Positions 40,051 to 49,810 of a stretch of DNA of 64,000 nucleotides are shown piece by piece. Positions within the stretch are counted from its first letter, which is position 1. The number at the start of each line of letters is the position of its first letter. Origin of the DNA: Ningiella ruwaisensis (GTDB lineage: Bacteria; Pseudomonadota; Gammaproteobacteria; Enterobacterales; Alteromonadaceae). The stretch is from the NCBI RefSeq assembly GCF_004798935.1, contig NZ_RAHT01000006.1, positions 1 through 64,000 of the forward strand, given 5' to 3'. The notes under the pieces are model-generated. The model searched no databases. It had not been told where the DNA came from and saw only the letters and a program-made list of their open reading frames with translations. The translations under genes were made by a program, and so were the position numbers.

Positions 40051-40120
40051 GGGTAAAGTATACCAAAGTAATGGCGAAGGGTAAGTAAAAAGTAATGTGT
40101 TAGAAGTTACATCAATTGGT

Positions 40121-40322
40121 AAAAACCCAGTGGACGCATGCTTTGTTGTTGGCGAAGCGAAACGCGTGAAGTGAAGGAGGTCTCAAAATAAAGTGTCGAA
40201 AAACAAGGATGTTTTTCGTCATGCTTCTCACGGATGAGCTTGAAGCGTCTTTATTTTGAGACCTCCTTCACTTTGCATTAGTTTCGCCGCCAAAAACAAA
40301 GCATGCGTTCACTGGGTTCTTA
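40121..40322. repeat. MITE-like element: about 73-bp imperfect inverted arms around a 55-bp structured centre
   Basis: The left arm (40121-40193) and the right arm (40249-40322) are reverse complements, with a few mismatches and one small gap. They share GAACCCAGTG-type ends, CGCATGCTTTGTT and GTGAAGGAGGTCTCAAAATA. The centre holds a further hairpin (CGAAAAAC/GTTTTTCG) and GCTTC/GAAGC. The right end touches the rnm stop codon. There is no coding frame. Such long imperfect arms and the lack of a transposase suggest a non-autonomous element, but it may also act as a transcript-end structure. Confidence 0.7.
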
Positions 40323-41168
40323 TTAAGCCTCATTGCTTAACTGCCAATCGTGCCAAATGGGCCTGATATTGTCCGCAAGGGTCAAGCGTTTGCCCAATTC
40401 CGTCCATCGACCCGGCGCATGAAAATCAGACCCGACACTTGCCAATAATGACTGTTCATTAGCAATCGACACCATCAAATCATGTTTGGGTTTGGCAAGA
40501 TTAGGATGCTGTACTTCCATTGCATGCCCGCCGTACGATGCAAATTCAGCGGCTAAACGCCGAAGCCATTTTGTCGTCATATCGTAGTGAAACGGATGCG
40601 CAATTGATGCCTGCCCACCGGCATCGATAATCCAAGAGACGGCGGTTTTAATATCAATCCATTTAGGTGCAACGTAGGCTTTTTTGTTTTTACCCAAATA
40701 GCGCGAAAAAGCTTGCTGCGGATGCTCACATACGCCCTTTTTAACTAGCATTTGAGCAATATGTCCCCTTGAAATGACGCCTTTTGCACATTGCGCAAGT
40801 TCATCATAATCCATTGCAAGGCCCGCTTTGTTGAGCTTATCAACAATTGCCATGCCTCGCTCTTGACGGGTTTGCTGCTGTTGCTTCAAACGGTTTAAAA
40901 AGCGCTCATCGCTTTCATCTACGTTGTAACCGAGTATATGAATTTCAAATCCATGCCATGCAGTAGATAGTTCAACGCCGCTGATGATTTTTAACTTCGC
41001 GCCTTGCTCAATCACCGCTTGTTTCGCTAAGTCAATCCCAGCAACTGTATCGTGATCGGTAATAGCCAGCGCATCAAGCTGCATTTGTCCGGCGCGCATA
41101 ACGAGCTCAGATGGTTTTAATGCGCCATCTGAACAGGTGGTGTGGCTGTGTAAATCGATTCTTAACAC
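40323..41168 (-). CDS. rnm: RNase AM / 3',5'-nucleoside bisphosphate phosphatase (PHP family, YciV)
   Basis: 281 residues. PHP metal motifs are in IDLHSHTTCSDGALKP (about 4-18), AITDHDT (about 35-41), HPFHYD (about 192) and VGSDFHAPG (about 250). E. coli Rnm (YciV) is a 5'-3' exonuclease that matures the 5' ends of rRNAs, and it lies divergent from trpL as here. The start is GTG with no strong ribosome site. It heads the minus-strand run ending in truA. Confidence 0.92.
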   Translation of the reverse strand: MLRIDLHSHTTCSDGALKPSELVMRAGQMQLDALAITDHDTVAGIDLAKQAVIEQGAKLKIISGVELSTAWHGFEIHILGYNVDESDERFLNRLKQQQQTRQERGMAIVDKLNKAGLAMDYDELAQCAKGVISRGHIAQMLVKKGVCEHPQQAFSRYLGKNKKAYVAPKWIDIKTAVSWIIDAGGQASIAHPFHYDMTTKWLRRLAAEFASYGGHAMEVQHPNLAKPKHDLMVSIANEQSLLASVGSDFHAPGRWTELGKRLTLADNIRPIWHDWQLSNEA

Positions 41169-41264
41169 GAATTGGCAATATTTACTGGCGTGATTGATTC
41201 ATCCATCTTACCATTTTCATCAAGTTCTATGCGAAAGAAAATCGTTTTATCGTAAAAAAGAGTC

Positions 41265-41291
41265 TTGACATCAACCGCCAATTATTATCTT
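41265..41291 (+). promoter_or_regulatory. Candidate trp operon promoter
   Basis: TTGACA at 41265-41270 matches the -35 consensus exactly. The best -10 candidate is TATCTT at 41286-41291, with a short 15-base spacer. It lies 28 bases before the leader peptide start. I see no sequence resembling the E. coli TrpR operator here. Confidence 0.5.
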
Positions 41292-41318
41292 CTATAGGGG
41301 CAAAATTAAGAGGACTAC

Positions 41319-41402
41319 ATGCAAATAAGTAAAACCAATCTAATCAAGACAAGCTACGTTCCAAGCGTTGTAGCTACTTGGTGGTGGAGCAACCAACCCT
41401 AG
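41319..41402 (+). CDS. trpL: trp operon leader peptide with three consecutive Trp codons
   Basis: A 27-residue frame starts at an ATG preceded by AGAGGA and ends TAG. It reads MQISKT... and then ATWWWSNQP just before the stop, so three adjacent TGG codons sit near the end. This is the classical attenuator arrangement: a ribosome stalled at the Trp codons when charged tRNA-Trp is scarce lets transcription proceed into trpE. The terminator hairpin follows at 41432. Confidence 0.9.
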   Translation: MQISKTNLIKTSYVPSVVATWWWSNQP

Positions 41403-41431
41403 GGCTGGCTGCATTTTTGTGCATGTTGTAA

Positions 41432-41454
41432 AGGCCCGTTTATCGGGTCTTTTT
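41432..41454 (+). terminator. trp attenuator terminator
   Basis: AGGCCCG pairs with CGGGTCT (one G-T wobble) around a 5-base loop, and TTTT follows. It lies 30 bases after the leader peptide stop and 85 before trpE, the expected attenuator position. Confidence 0.85.
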
Positions 41455-41539
41455 CGTTTTTGGGCCCGAACACATCGCTTATTTTGACTACAAACAAAAA
41501 GAAAATGGGAATGAATATTTTAATTAACAGGAAAAAAGC

Positions 41540-43234
41540 ATGAGTTTAGTGGACTTGGGCACCGTACCCGGCAAAGTCGAAACCATTCGCGTTGAAAGTG
41601 ACTACATTGCCGATCCCCTGCTTGGTTTCAAAGCCCTCGCCAAGCCGAATAGCATATTGCTTGAATCAGCTGAAATCGACAGCAAAGATAACCTTAAAAG
41701 CCTGATTTTAGTAGACGCTGCCTTGCGTATCGAATGTAAGGGACAGCACGTGATGGTTGAAAGCCTGACGCCTAATGGTGAGTCACTTATTGACCTTTTA
41801 TCTTCAAGTCTTAATCACTTTGTTATTAAGCAAACTGATTTAAATCAAGAGTCAACTGTGCAGTTGAATCACCCATCAGATGACGCCAACAGAACACTGT
41901 TTTTGCAATTCCCAAAGCTTGATCAAAATACTGACGAAGACTCCCGCTTGAAACAAAGTTATGTACTGGATGTGTTGCGCAGCTTGCAGCGCGAAATACA
42001 CGCGCTAAGAGCGCATCCGCATGCGGTGTTTTTAGGCGGGGTCTTTGCCTACGATTTACTTGCCAGCTTTGAGCAACTGCCTGATGTTAAGCAAGGTAAT
42101 AATTCCTGTCCCGACTATGTTTTTTATTTGGCAGAAACCTTAGTTCTAATTGACCATCAGGCCTGTTCAACTGAAATTCTTGGCAGTGTATTTAGCGGAG
42201 AAAATGTTGCCCAGCAATATTTCGATATTCAACAACGCCTTGAAATCCTGAAAAGAACCCTTGAGAACGCATCCAACGAGCACTTTTTGCCCAGCCATGT
42301 GCCCACCATAGAAGACTTAAAAGTCGATAAGTCGGATGAGCAGTATTGCGATGACGTTCTGACACTAAAGGAGCATATTCTTGATGGAGATATCTTTCAA
42401 GTAGTGCCATCGCGAACCTTTTCACTCCCCTGCACCGACTCGATGCTGGCCTACAAGCGGTTAAAACAAACAAACCCTTCGCCTTATATGTTTTATTTGT
42501 ACGACCAGCATTTTGTCATGTTTGGTGCTTCACCAGAGTCTGCATTAAAATACGAAAAACAAAGTAATCAGGTAGAGATCTACCCAATCGCGGGCACACG
42601 AGAGCGAGGCAAACGTGCTGACGGCAGTATCGACCTGGATTTAGATAGCCGTTTAGAACTTAATCTCCAGCAGGACGAAAAAGAAAAAGCCGAGCATATT
42701 ATGCTGGTAGATCTTGCCCGAAATGACGTTGCCAAGGTCTCTGAACCAGGCACGCGTTATGTAAAAGACTTATTGAAAGTCGACCGCTACTCGCACGTTA
42801 TGCATCTTGTTTCTCGAGTAGTGGGGCAACTGAGAAATGATTTGGATGCCCTGCATGCTTATCAAGCCTGCATGAACATGGGGACACTGACGGGTGCGCC
42901 AAAAATATCAGCGGCCAGTTTAATCCGGGACACCGAACAATGTACGCGCGGGAGCTACGGCGGTGCCGTTGGCTATTTAAATGGCCAAGGTGATTTTGAC
43001 ACCTGCATTGTTATTCGAAGTGCGTTTGTCAAAAACGAGATAGCGTATATACAGGCGGGTGCAGGCGTGGTGAAAGACTCTATCCCGCAATCAGAAGCAG
43101 ACGAGACGCGCGCCAAGGCGCAGGCCGTTATTCATGCCATTCTCACCGCTAATGAAGCACTTGATGAAGATATTAACATCGCAAATGTTGAAAACAACCG
43201 TCAAGCAGCGACGCCAAACAGGGAGGAGGTGTAA
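41540..43234 (+). CDS. trpE: Anthranilate synthase component I
   Basis: 564 residues. The tryptophan feedback site segment ILLESAEIDSKDNLKS (about 38-53) is present, and the catalytic half (about 270-545) has DGDIFQVVPSR, MFGASPES, PIAGTRERGK and MNMGTLTGAPKISA. It makes anthranilate from chorismate with ammonia delivered by TrpG. AGGA lies 8 bases before the ATG, and its TAA overlaps the trpG ATG. Confidence 0.97.
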   Translation: MSLVDLGTVPGKVETIRVESDYIADPLLGFKALAKPNSILLESAEIDSKDNLKSLILVDAALRIECKGQHVMVESLTPNGESLIDLLSSSLNHFVIKQTDLNQESTVQLNHPSDDANRTLFLQFPKLDQNTDEDSRLKQSYVLDVLRSLQREIHALRAHPHAVFLGGVFAYDLLASFEQLPDVKQGNNSCPDYVFYLAETLVLIDHQACSTEILGSVFSGENVAQQYFDIQQRLEILKRTLENASNEHFLPSHVPTIEDLKVDKSDEQYCDDVLTLKEHILDGDIFQVVPSRTFSLPCTDSMLAYKRLKQTNPSPYMFYLYDQHFVMFGASPESALKYEKQSNQVEIYPIAGTRERGKRADGSIDLDLDSRLELNLQQDEKEKAEHIMLVDLARNDVAKVSEPGTRYVKDLLKVDRYSHVMHLVSRVVGQLRNDLDALHAYQACMNMGTLTGAPKISAASLIRDTEQCTRGSYGGAVGYLNGQGDFDTCIVIRSAFVKNEIAYIQAGAGVVKDSIPQSEADETRAKAQAVIHAILTANEALDEDINIANVENNRQAATPNREEV

Positions 43235-43911
43235 TGGACGTTGAAAACGTCAAGGTGGTCTTAATTGATAATCACGATAGTTTTACCTATAACCTGGTGG
43301 ATGAGCTCAGAGTGCTTGGGGTAGAATTAAAAGTGTTTCGAAACAGCGTAGATGTGGGTGTTGTGTTTGCTCAACTCGAAAGCTATCGAACACAAGGCCC
43401 TACTTTGCTAATGCTTTCGCCCGGACCAGGTGCACCCAAAGATGCCGGTAATATGCCGCAGGTCATCGAACGAGCAAAGGGCCAGTACCCGGTTCTGGGA
43501 ATATGTTTAGGCCATCAAGCCATTGTTGAAGCATACGGTGGAGAGGTTGGCCGGGCAGAAGATGTTATGCACGGTAAAGCGTCACTTATGCAACATAGCT
43601 TTGAAGCAGTGTTTGAAAAACTACCTCAGCCGCTTTCCATTGCAAGGTATCATTCACTTGTTGCCACACGCGTACCCGATTGTTTGCAGGTGATTGCGCA
43701 CATCCAACAATTACCTATGGCATTGCATCATCCCTCTGATAATATGCTCGGCTTTCAATTTCACCCTGAATCGATATTAACCGCACAAGGCAGTCGATTG
43801 CTGAAACAGGCGATCTTGTATTTGGTATCGAGCCGTATGCCAAGCCAAATCGATAGCAAAAGCCAAGTGAATTGTTCCCAAACACTCAAGCAGGAAGGTA
43901 GTCATGGATAA
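43234..43911 (+). CDS. trpG: Anthranilate synthase component II (glutamine amidotransferase)
   Basis: 225 residues of the class I amidotransferase fold. The nucleophile Cys is in GICLGHQAIVEAYGG (about 84-98), and the His-Glu pair is in FQFHPESIL (about 173). It is a separate gene here, unlike the fused trpGD of E. coli. AGGAGG lies 4 bases before the ATG, inside trpE, and the trpE/trpG overlap is TAATG-like. It overlaps trpD by 8 bases. Confidence 0.96.
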   Translation: MDVENVKVVLIDNHDSFTYNLVDELRVLGVELKVFRNSVDVGVVFAQLESYRTQGPTLLMLSPGPGAPKDAGNMPQVIERAKGQYPVLGICLGHQAIVEAYGGEVGRAEDVMHGKASLMQHSFEAVFEKLPQPLSIARYHSLVATRVPDCLQVIAHIQQLPMALHHPSDNMLGFQFHPESILTAQGSRLLKQAILYLVSSRMPSQIDSKSQVNCSQTLKQEGSHG

Positions 43912-44935
43912 TGCTTACAACACCGCATCTTTGCTCGAGAAGCTGTATTCAGGCGCTCACTTAAGCCTGGATGAATCTCGTTTTCTGTTTACTTTGGTTA
44001 TGCAAGGACAGATGGACTCCATAAGTTTAAGTGCACTTTTAATTGCACTTAAAATAAAAGGTGAAACCACTGACGAAATCGCCGGTGCAGCGGGAGCGAT
44101 GATACATAGCGCCAAAGCCTTTCCTCGCCCTGACTATGCCTTTAGTGATATTGTTGGCACCGGTGGAGACGGTCATAACACCATTAACGTCTCAAGCGCG
44201 GCGGCGATAGTAGCGGCCGCCTGCGGCGTAAAAGTTGCCAAACACGGCAATCGCAGTGTATCCAGCAAGTCGGGATCGTCAGATTTATTTGCCGGTTTTG
44301 GTATGGATTTGATGATGACACCCGACACCGCCAGACGCTGCTTAGACGAAGCAAATATTTGTTTTCTCGCGGCGCCTAACTATCATGCCGGCGTTGCGCA
44401 CGCGATGCCGGTGCGCACCACGCTCAAAACCCGTACCCTATTTAACATACTCGGTCCTTTGGCCAATCCTGCTCGACCCAGTCACGGTGTTTATGGAGTA
44501 TATACCCCGAAATTATTGGATGTTTATGCACAGGTATTAAGCACATTGGGTCATGAAAATGCGCTGGTTGTTCATGGCGATGGCCTTGATGAAATAGCGC
44601 TACACGGTGAGACTCAGGTCCGCCACATCAGAGGCAAGGATATAGTTTCGACTACCCTTAACGCAGAAACCTTTGGCGCGCAGCCTGCCCCTATAGAGGC
44701 CATTCAGGGAGGCGAACCTGCTGAAAATGTAGATGCGATACGACAAGTCTTAAGTGGAAAGGGTAAAATTGCGCATCGACACGCTATCGCATTAAACGCA
44801 GCGGCGCTTTTATGGGTAAACGACAATCAGCAATCGCAAAAAGCATGTTTTGAAAAAGCCATGGATGTAATGGCATCAGGCCAAGGGCTTCGTACCATTG
44901 AACATGCTGCAAGAATTAGTCAAGAAGAGGTGTAA
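43904..44935 (+). CDS. trpD: Anthranilate phosphoribosyltransferase
   Basis: 343 residues. PRPP and substrate motifs are in DIVGTGGDGHNTINVSS (about 83-99), KHGNRSVSSKSGSSD (about 111-125), and the RTLFNILGPLANP block. It joins anthranilate to PRPP. AAGG is 5 bases before the ATG, within trpG. Confidence 0.97.
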   Translation: MDNAYNTASLLEKLYSGAHLSLDESRFLFTLVMQGQMDSISLSALLIALKIKGETTDEIAGAAGAMIHSAKAFPRPDYAFSDIVGTGGDGHNTINVSSAAAIVAAACGVKVAKHGNRSVSSKSGSSDLFAGFGMDLMMTPDTARRCLDEANICFLAAPNYHAGVAHAMPVRTTLKTRTLFNILGPLANPARPSHGVYGVYTPKLLDVYAQVLSTLGHENALVVHGDGLDEIALHGETQVRHIRGKDIVSTTLNAETFGAQPAPIEAIQGGEPAENVDAIRQVLSGKGKIAHRHAIALNAAALLWVNDNQQSQKACFEKAMDVMASGQGLRTIEHAARISQEEV

Positions 44936-44936
44936 T

Positions 44937-46385
44937 GTGGCAGATGTATTAGCCAAGATAGTGGCCGATAAGCGCAATGAAATCGAGACCCGAAAACAAG
45001 CCTTTCCACTGAGTGAATTTAAACATAAGCTCGAAAAAGGAACGAAGTCTTTTATTCAAGCCATACGTGGCAAGAAAGGTGGCAAGAAAGGTGGCGAAAA
45101 AGCCGGTTTTATCTTTGAATGTAAAAAAGCCTCACCTTCCAAAGGCCTTATTCGTGAAAATTTTGATTTACGTGAAATTGTCACCAGCTACGAAAAAGAA
45201 GCGGCCTGTTTTTCAGTTTTAACTGACGAAAAGTACTTTCAAGGCAAGTTTGAATACCTTGAATATGTTACATCGCGCGTAAGTCAACCCGTATTAAATA
45301 AAGATTTTTTTATAGATACCTATCAAATTTACTTAGCCCGTTATTACCGCGCAGATGCTGTTTTATTGATGCTTTCTGTTCTTGATGATGCCACATACTC
45401 TGAACTATCAAGGCTTTGCTACTCATTGGGCATGGAAGTACTAACTGAGGTCAGTAACGAAGACGAAACGCATCGTGCACTTGCCCTCGGTGCAAAAATT
45501 ATCGGCATCAATAATCGGGATTTGCGCGACCTGTCTACAGACTTAGCCACTACTGAAAAGCTGGTTCCAATTATACGAAACAGCAATTTTGATGGCGTGA
45601 TTATTTCTGAATCGGGCATTTATACCCATCAGGATCTGCTCCGCCTGCATCAGCTCGTTGACGGTTTTTTGGTTGGCTCATCGTTAATGGCACAAAGCAA
45701 TCTTGATTTAGCTGTGTTTCAACTGGCCTATGGCGAAGTGAAAATATGCGGGGTGACGCAAATAAGTGATGCGCAGGCTATTGCTCAAACACAAGCATCG
45801 TATATGGGACTCATTTTTGCGCCAAATTCACCACGCTACGTATCCATAGAGCAGGCAAAAAGTATCGTTGCAGCGGTAAAAGACGTATTCAAAGGTGCGA
45901 TTGTTGGTGTTTTTGTTGATGCGCCTTTATCTCAGGTTATTCAGTACAGCCACCAGCTTGATTTAGATGTTGTGCAGCTTCATGGCAACGAATCTGTCGA
46001 CTACATCAGTGAATTAAAGCCAGCTTTGGGTGACACAACACAAATATGGAAAGTGGTGAGCGTGACTGAGCAAGAAAGTGCTGAGACACTTCAAGAAAAG
46101 CTGGATACTTATATAGCGGCAGATGCTTCTATAGAGCGTTTTTTATTGGATTGTAAAATTGGGACACAAGTTGGCGGCACAGGCAAAAGCTTTGATTGGT
46201 CACTTTTACAATCCATAGAGCTAAATAAAAAAGCCATGATTGCTGGCGGCATTCATCCGCAAAATGCAAAAGATGCAATGCAAATTGGCTTAAGCGGTAT
46301 AGATGTAAATAGCGGCGTGGAATCAGCGCCAGGGCAAAAAGACATTACAAAGATTCAAGCGCTGTTTTCGTCGCTGAGAATTTAG
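44937..46385 (+). CDS. trpCF: Fused indole-3-glycerol-phosphate synthase / phosphoribosylanthranilate isomerase
   Basis: 482 residues. TrpC (about 1-255) has [14 protein letters not shown] and LLMLSVLDD, and TrpF (about 260-482) has [11 protein letters not shown] and VQLHGNES. It catalyses two consecutive steps of tryptophan synthesis. I chose the GTG at 44937 (AGAGG 8 bases before it), two bases after the trpD stop; the longer reading into trpD is unlikely. Just before the conserved [13 protein letters not shown] there is an extra [10 protein letters not shown] stretch made by a 12-bp tandem repeat. Confidence 0.95.
   Translation: MADVLAKIVADKRNEIETRKQAFPLSEFKHKLEKGTKSFIQAIRGKKGGKKGGEKAGFIFECKKASPSKGLIRENFDLREIVTSYEKEAACFSVLTDEKYFQGKFEYLEYVTSRVSQPVLNKDFFIDTYQIYLARYYRADAVLLMLSVLDDATYSELSRLCYSLGMEVLTEVSNEDETHRALALGAKIIGINNRDLRDLSTDLATTEKLVPIIRNSNFDGVIISESGIYTHQDLLRLHQLVDGFLVGSSLMAQSNLDLAVFQLAYGEVKICGVTQISDAQAIAQTQASYMGLIFAPNSPRYVSIEQAKSIVAAVKDVFKGAIVGVFVDAPLSQVIQYSHQLDLDVVQLHGNESVDYISELKPALGDTTQIWKVVSVTEQESAETLQEKLDTYIAADASIERFLLDCKIGTQVGGTGKSFDWSLLQSIELNKKAMIAGGIHPQNAKDAMQIGLSGIDVNSGVESAPGQKDITKIQALFSSLRI
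45069..45104 (+). repeat. 12-bp tandem repeat inside trpC coding (GKKG units)
   Basis: GGCAAGAAAGGT occurs twice in a row (45069-45080 and 45081-45092), with a third degenerate copy to 45104. It encodes [12 protein letters not shown]. Changes in copy number would stay in frame. Confidence 0.8.
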
Positions 46386-46395
46386 AGGATTGATC

Positions 46396-47577
46396 ATGAA
46401 TAAACTGGACACAAAATTTGGTGACTTTGGGGGAATGTATGTCCCTGAGTTACTTATTCCTGCACTGGATCAACTGGAACAAGCGTTTTTAGACGCAAAA
46501 GATGACCCAGGCTTTCAGGAAGAATTCATGTCATTGCTTAAAGACTATGCGGGCAGACCCACTGCAATGACGCTGTCGAGAAACTTGGTTTCCAACCCTA
46601 AAGTAAAGCTATATTTAAAACGTGAAGACTTGCTGCACGGCGGCGCGCATAAAACCAATCAGGTATTAGGCCAGGCGCTTTTAACTAAGCGTATGGGTAA
46701 AAAAGAAGTGATTGCCGAAACCGGCGCAGGTCAACACGGCGTGGCAACTGCCCTTGCCTGTGCGCTTTTGGGTTTAAAAGCACGCATCTACATGGGAGCC
46801 AAAGACGTTGAGCGTCAGGCACCGAATGTATTTAGAATGCGGTTAATGGGCGCTGAAGTCATACCTGTAGACTCTGGCTCTGGGACATTAAAGGACGCCG
46901 TAAACGAGGCCATGCGCGACTGGTCAGCGACTTACGACAAAGCGCATTATTTACTGGGAACGGCAGCCGGTCCCCACCCCTTCCCTACCATTGTGCGCGA
47001 ATATCATCGCATGATTGGAGAAGAAACGCGTGCGCAAATCATGGAAAAAGAAGGTCGTCTGCCCGATGCAGTGGTGGCTTGCGTTGGCGGTGGTTCTAAC
47101 GCAATTGGTATGTTTGCAGACTTTATAGACGAACCTGACGTGCGATTGATAGGCGTTGAGCCGGCGGGCAAAGGCGTTCATACCAAAGAGCATGGCGCGA
47201 CTATTTGTACCGGCACAAAAGGTATTCTTCACGGAGCCTTTACTTTCATCATGCAAGATCACGACGGTCAAATCGAAGAGTCCTATTCAGTTAGTGCAGG
47301 CTTAGATTATCCCGCTGTAGGACCGCAGCATGCCTATTTGCATGACATTGGCCGGGCGGAATATTTTGCAGTCACCGATACTGAGGCACTCAACGCCTTT
47401 CAACTGCTTGCTCGCAAAGAAGGTATTATTCCTGCGCTTGAAAGTTCTCACGCCTTAGCTCACGCACTCAACATGGCTGAAGAAGCGGAAGAAGAAACAA
47501 TAATCGTCGTGAATTTATCAGGCAGAGGTGATAAAGACTTAGCGCATGTAACCAAAATTTTAGGAGACAAACTATAA
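46396..47577 (+). CDS. trpB: Tryptophan synthase beta chain
   Basis: 393 residues (E. coli 397). The PLP lysine is in [15 protein letters not shown] (about 78-92), and the phosphate-binding [10 protein letters not shown] block is present. It condenses indole and serine to tryptophan. I took the ATG at 46396 (GAGG 8 bases upstream) rather than a TTG two codons earlier. Its TAA overlaps the trpA ATG by one base. Confidence 0.97.
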   Translation: MNKLDTKFGDFGGMYVPELLIPALDQLEQAFLDAKDDPGFQEEFMSLLKDYAGRPTAMTLSRNLVSNPKVKLYLKREDLLHGGAHKTNQVLGQALLTKRMGKKEVIAETGAGQHGVATALACALLGLKARIYMGAKDVERQAPNVFRMRLMGAEVIPVDSGSGTLKDAVNEAMRDWSATYDKAHYLLGTAAGPHPFPTIVREYHRMIGEETRAQIMEKEGRLPDAVVACVGGGSNAIGMFADFIDEPDVRLIGVEPAGKGVHTKEHGATICTGTKGILHGAFTFIMQDHDGQIEESYSVSAGLDYPAVGPQHAYLHDIGRAEYFAVTDTEALNAFQLLARKEGIIPALESSHALAHALNMAEEAEEETIIVVNLSGRGDKDLAHVTKILGDKL

Positions 47578-48422
47578 TGGAGCAAACCCGCAGTCAAAGC
47601 GCCAAATTTGACGGAAGCGCGCGCTATAGCAAAATGTTTTCACGTTTGAATGAAGTCGAACAGGGTGCCTTCGTTCCCTTTGTTATGCTAGGCGATCCTG
47701 AACCTGAAACGTCCTTTGAAATCATTAAAGCGCTTATTGAAGGCGGTGCGGATGCGCTTGAACTGGGCATTCCTTATTCCGACCCGATTGCTGATGGTCC
47801 TACTATCCAAAAGGCAAGCATTCGCGCCTTAAAAAGCAAAGTGCGTCCAGGTGATTGCTTTGAAATTATCAGTAAAGTGCGAGCCGAATTTCCTGATATT
47901 CCTATTGGTCTTTTGCTTTATAGCAATTTGGTGTTGGCAAAAGGCGTCGATGAATTTTATCTGTCTGCCAGTAAGGCAGGCGTAGATTCTATTTTAATCG
48001 CCGATGTACCGCTTCGTGAAGCCGACCGATTTATTAATATTGCGAAAGCGCATAACATTCAGCAAATTCTGATTGCTCCGCCGAATGCCTCAGATGAAAC
48101 CTTAAGCGCCATTGGTGACAAGTCTGCCGGTTACACCTATTTGCTTGGCCGGGCAGGCGTTACCGGAGCAGAAACCGCAGCCGATGTACCTGCTAAGGCA
48201 TTAATCGACAAATTGCAGCAATATCAGGTTGCACCTCCTTTATTGGGCTTTGGTATATCGACACCTGAGCAAGTCAAAACGGCGATACAAAGTGGCGCAG
48301 CTGGTGCGATTAGCGGCTCCGCAACGGTCAATATCATCGAAAAGCACCTAGATGATAAACCCGCAATGCTATCGGCTTTAAAGGCCTTTGTGCAATCAAT
48401 GAAAGCGGCTACGCAAAAATAA
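47577..48422 (+). CDS. trpA: Tryptophan synthase alpha chain
   Basis: 281 residues. The TIM-barrel active site has catalytic Glu in [15 protein letters not shown] (about 60-74) and Asp in IADVPLREA. It releases indole from indole-3-glycerol phosphate. AGGAG lies 10 bases before the ATG, and the start overlaps trpB. Confidence 0.97.
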   Translation: MEQTRSQSAKFDGSARYSKMFSRLNEVEQGAFVPFVMLGDPEPETSFEIIKALIEGGADALELGIPYSDPIADGPTIQKASIRALKSKVRPGDCFEIISKVRAEFPDIPIGLLLYSNLVLAKGVDEFYLSASKAGVDSILIADVPLREADRFINIAKAHNIQQILIAPPNASDETLSAIGDKSAGYTYLLGRAGVTGAETAADVPAKALIDKLQQYQVAPPLLGFGISTPEQVKTAIQSGAAGAISGSATVNIIEKHLDDKPAMLSALKAFVQSMKAATQK

Positions 48423-48434
48423 AAAGGAGTTTTT

Positions 48435-48734
48435 ATGTACTATATGATTTTATCAGAAGACAAACCGGACTCTTTGCCGCGTCGTATGCAGGCTCGCCCT
48501 GAGCATTTAGCCCGCCTTGAAAAACTAAAATCCCAAGGCAGGCTGGTGATTGCAGGTCCTAATCCGGCCATTGATGCAGAAGATCCAGGCCCGGCCGGAT
48601 TTACCGGTTCATTGATAGTGGCAGAATTTGAATCCCTTGAAGAAGCCACTGAATGGGCAAACGAAGACCCATACGCCGCGGCTGATGTCTATGATACCCT
48701 CACCGTAAAACCTTACAAAAAAGTGCTTCCATAA
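48435..48734 (+). CDS. YciI family protein
   Basis: 99 residues of the small ferredoxin-like YciI fold. Conserved features include MYYMILSEDKPDSLPRRMQARPEHL and the late DPYAAADVYDTLTVKPYKKVLP. AAGGAG lies 5 bases before the ATG, 12 bases after the trpA stop, so it is probably cotranscribed with trp. E. coli yciI is also close to the trp region. The enzymatic role of the family is not established. Confidence 0.9.
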   Translation: MYYMILSEDKPDSLPRRMQARPEHLARLEKLKSQGRLVIAGPNPAIDAEDPGPAGFTGSLIVAEFESLEEATEWANEDPYAAADVYDTLTVKPYKKVLP

Positions 48735-48799
48735 TGGCGCTTTACGCAAATTACGCAAATTAGGCAAACTACGCTTACTGCTTACTCATAGGACGCGCA

Positions 48800-49798
48800 T
48801 CAGGCAATAGAGACTTGATCGCGTCCATTGCGTTTTGACTCATAGAGCGCATTGTCGGTGCGACTCATCCAGTTCGTTAATGACTCCCCTGCTTTTAGTG
48901 AAGCTATACCAAATGAAACCGTGTAACAAGGTAGTTCACGATCTCGTCTGACCGCAATCGATTCACGGATCTTTTCTGCCACACCCATTGCATCTTCTGC
49001 ACTAGCATTGTGTAAAATAATCGCAAATTCCTCTCCGCCTAAACGGTAAAGCTTGTCAGACACTCGCAGGCAACTTTGCACAATGTTCGTGACATCCTGT
49101 AGCACTGCGTCACCAACCACGTGGCCGTGTTCATCGTTTAACAATTTAAAGAAATCCATATCGAAAAGCACAAGCACGCTGGGTTTTCCTTTGCGTTTTA
49201 GCTGCTCTATGCAAAGTTCTGCTCTAGACTGAAAAGCTCTTCTATTGCCCGTTTGCGTTAAAAAATCTTCGCTTGCAAGCAGTGTTAATCGCTCATGCGC
49301 AGACCGGAACTCTCGTGCAAAGTAAAACACAAAAACGATGCTAGTACTCAGCGTTGCGTATAAGGTGACAATGTCAGTTGTAGGTAATCGCTGCAATAGA
49401 AACGGCAAAACGATCATGCTGGTGCCTGCACATAGCATCAGGGCAACACTTGGACTAAACATAAAGAAAATAGCGGTAAAGCCCGGATAGAGCCAATACA
49501 TGTTTGCAGACGTTCCGAAGATGCACGTGCCTGCCATTCCTATCGTTAAAATTGTACCTAAGGTATATTTCGCGATTTCGCTATGTTTATGAAAATAGGT
49601 AGATACACAAATACCAAAAAACGCAATTAAGAGAATGGAGTCAAGTATGACCATGGCGATGTTTTGCTCGACTAAACGCGCAACGAGCATAGGGACAACA
49701 GCCAAAAATGATAAAAATGAAACCGCAATCACAATCTTGTCAGTTAAACTGTGTTTGCTAAACCCATGCTTAATCTGTTCAATACGCGACAAAGTCAT
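48800..49798 (-). CDS. Membrane diguanylate cyclase (GGDEF)
   Basis: 332 residues: about six hydrophobic segments in the first 165 residues, then a GGDEF domain (about 175-330). The active-site motif reads GGEEF, and a product-inhibition I-site RVSD lies exactly five residues before it. The enzyme should therefore synthesise c-di-GMP with feedback control. No ligand-binding domain of known type is seen in the membrane part. It is 12 bases downstream of the AI-2E transporter gene and probably cotranscribed with it. Confidence 0.92.
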   Translation of the reverse strand: MTLSRIEQIKHGFSKHSLTDKIVIAVSFLSFLAVVPMLVARLVEQNIAMVILDSILLIAFFGICVSTYFHKHSEIAKYTLGTILTIGMAGTCIFGTSANMYWLYPGFTAIFFMFSPSVALMLCAGTSMIVLPFLLQRLPTTDIVTLYATLSTSIVFVFYFAREFRSAHERLTLLASEDFLTQTGNRRAFQSRAELCIEQLKRKGKPSVLVLFDMDFFKLLNDEHGHVVGDAVLQDVTNIVQSCLRVSDKLYRLGGEEFAIILHNASAEDAMGVAEKIRESIAVRRDRELPCYTVSFGIASLKAGESLTNWMSRTDNALYESKRNGRDQVSIA

Positions 49799-49810
49799 AT
49801 AATGTCTCGC

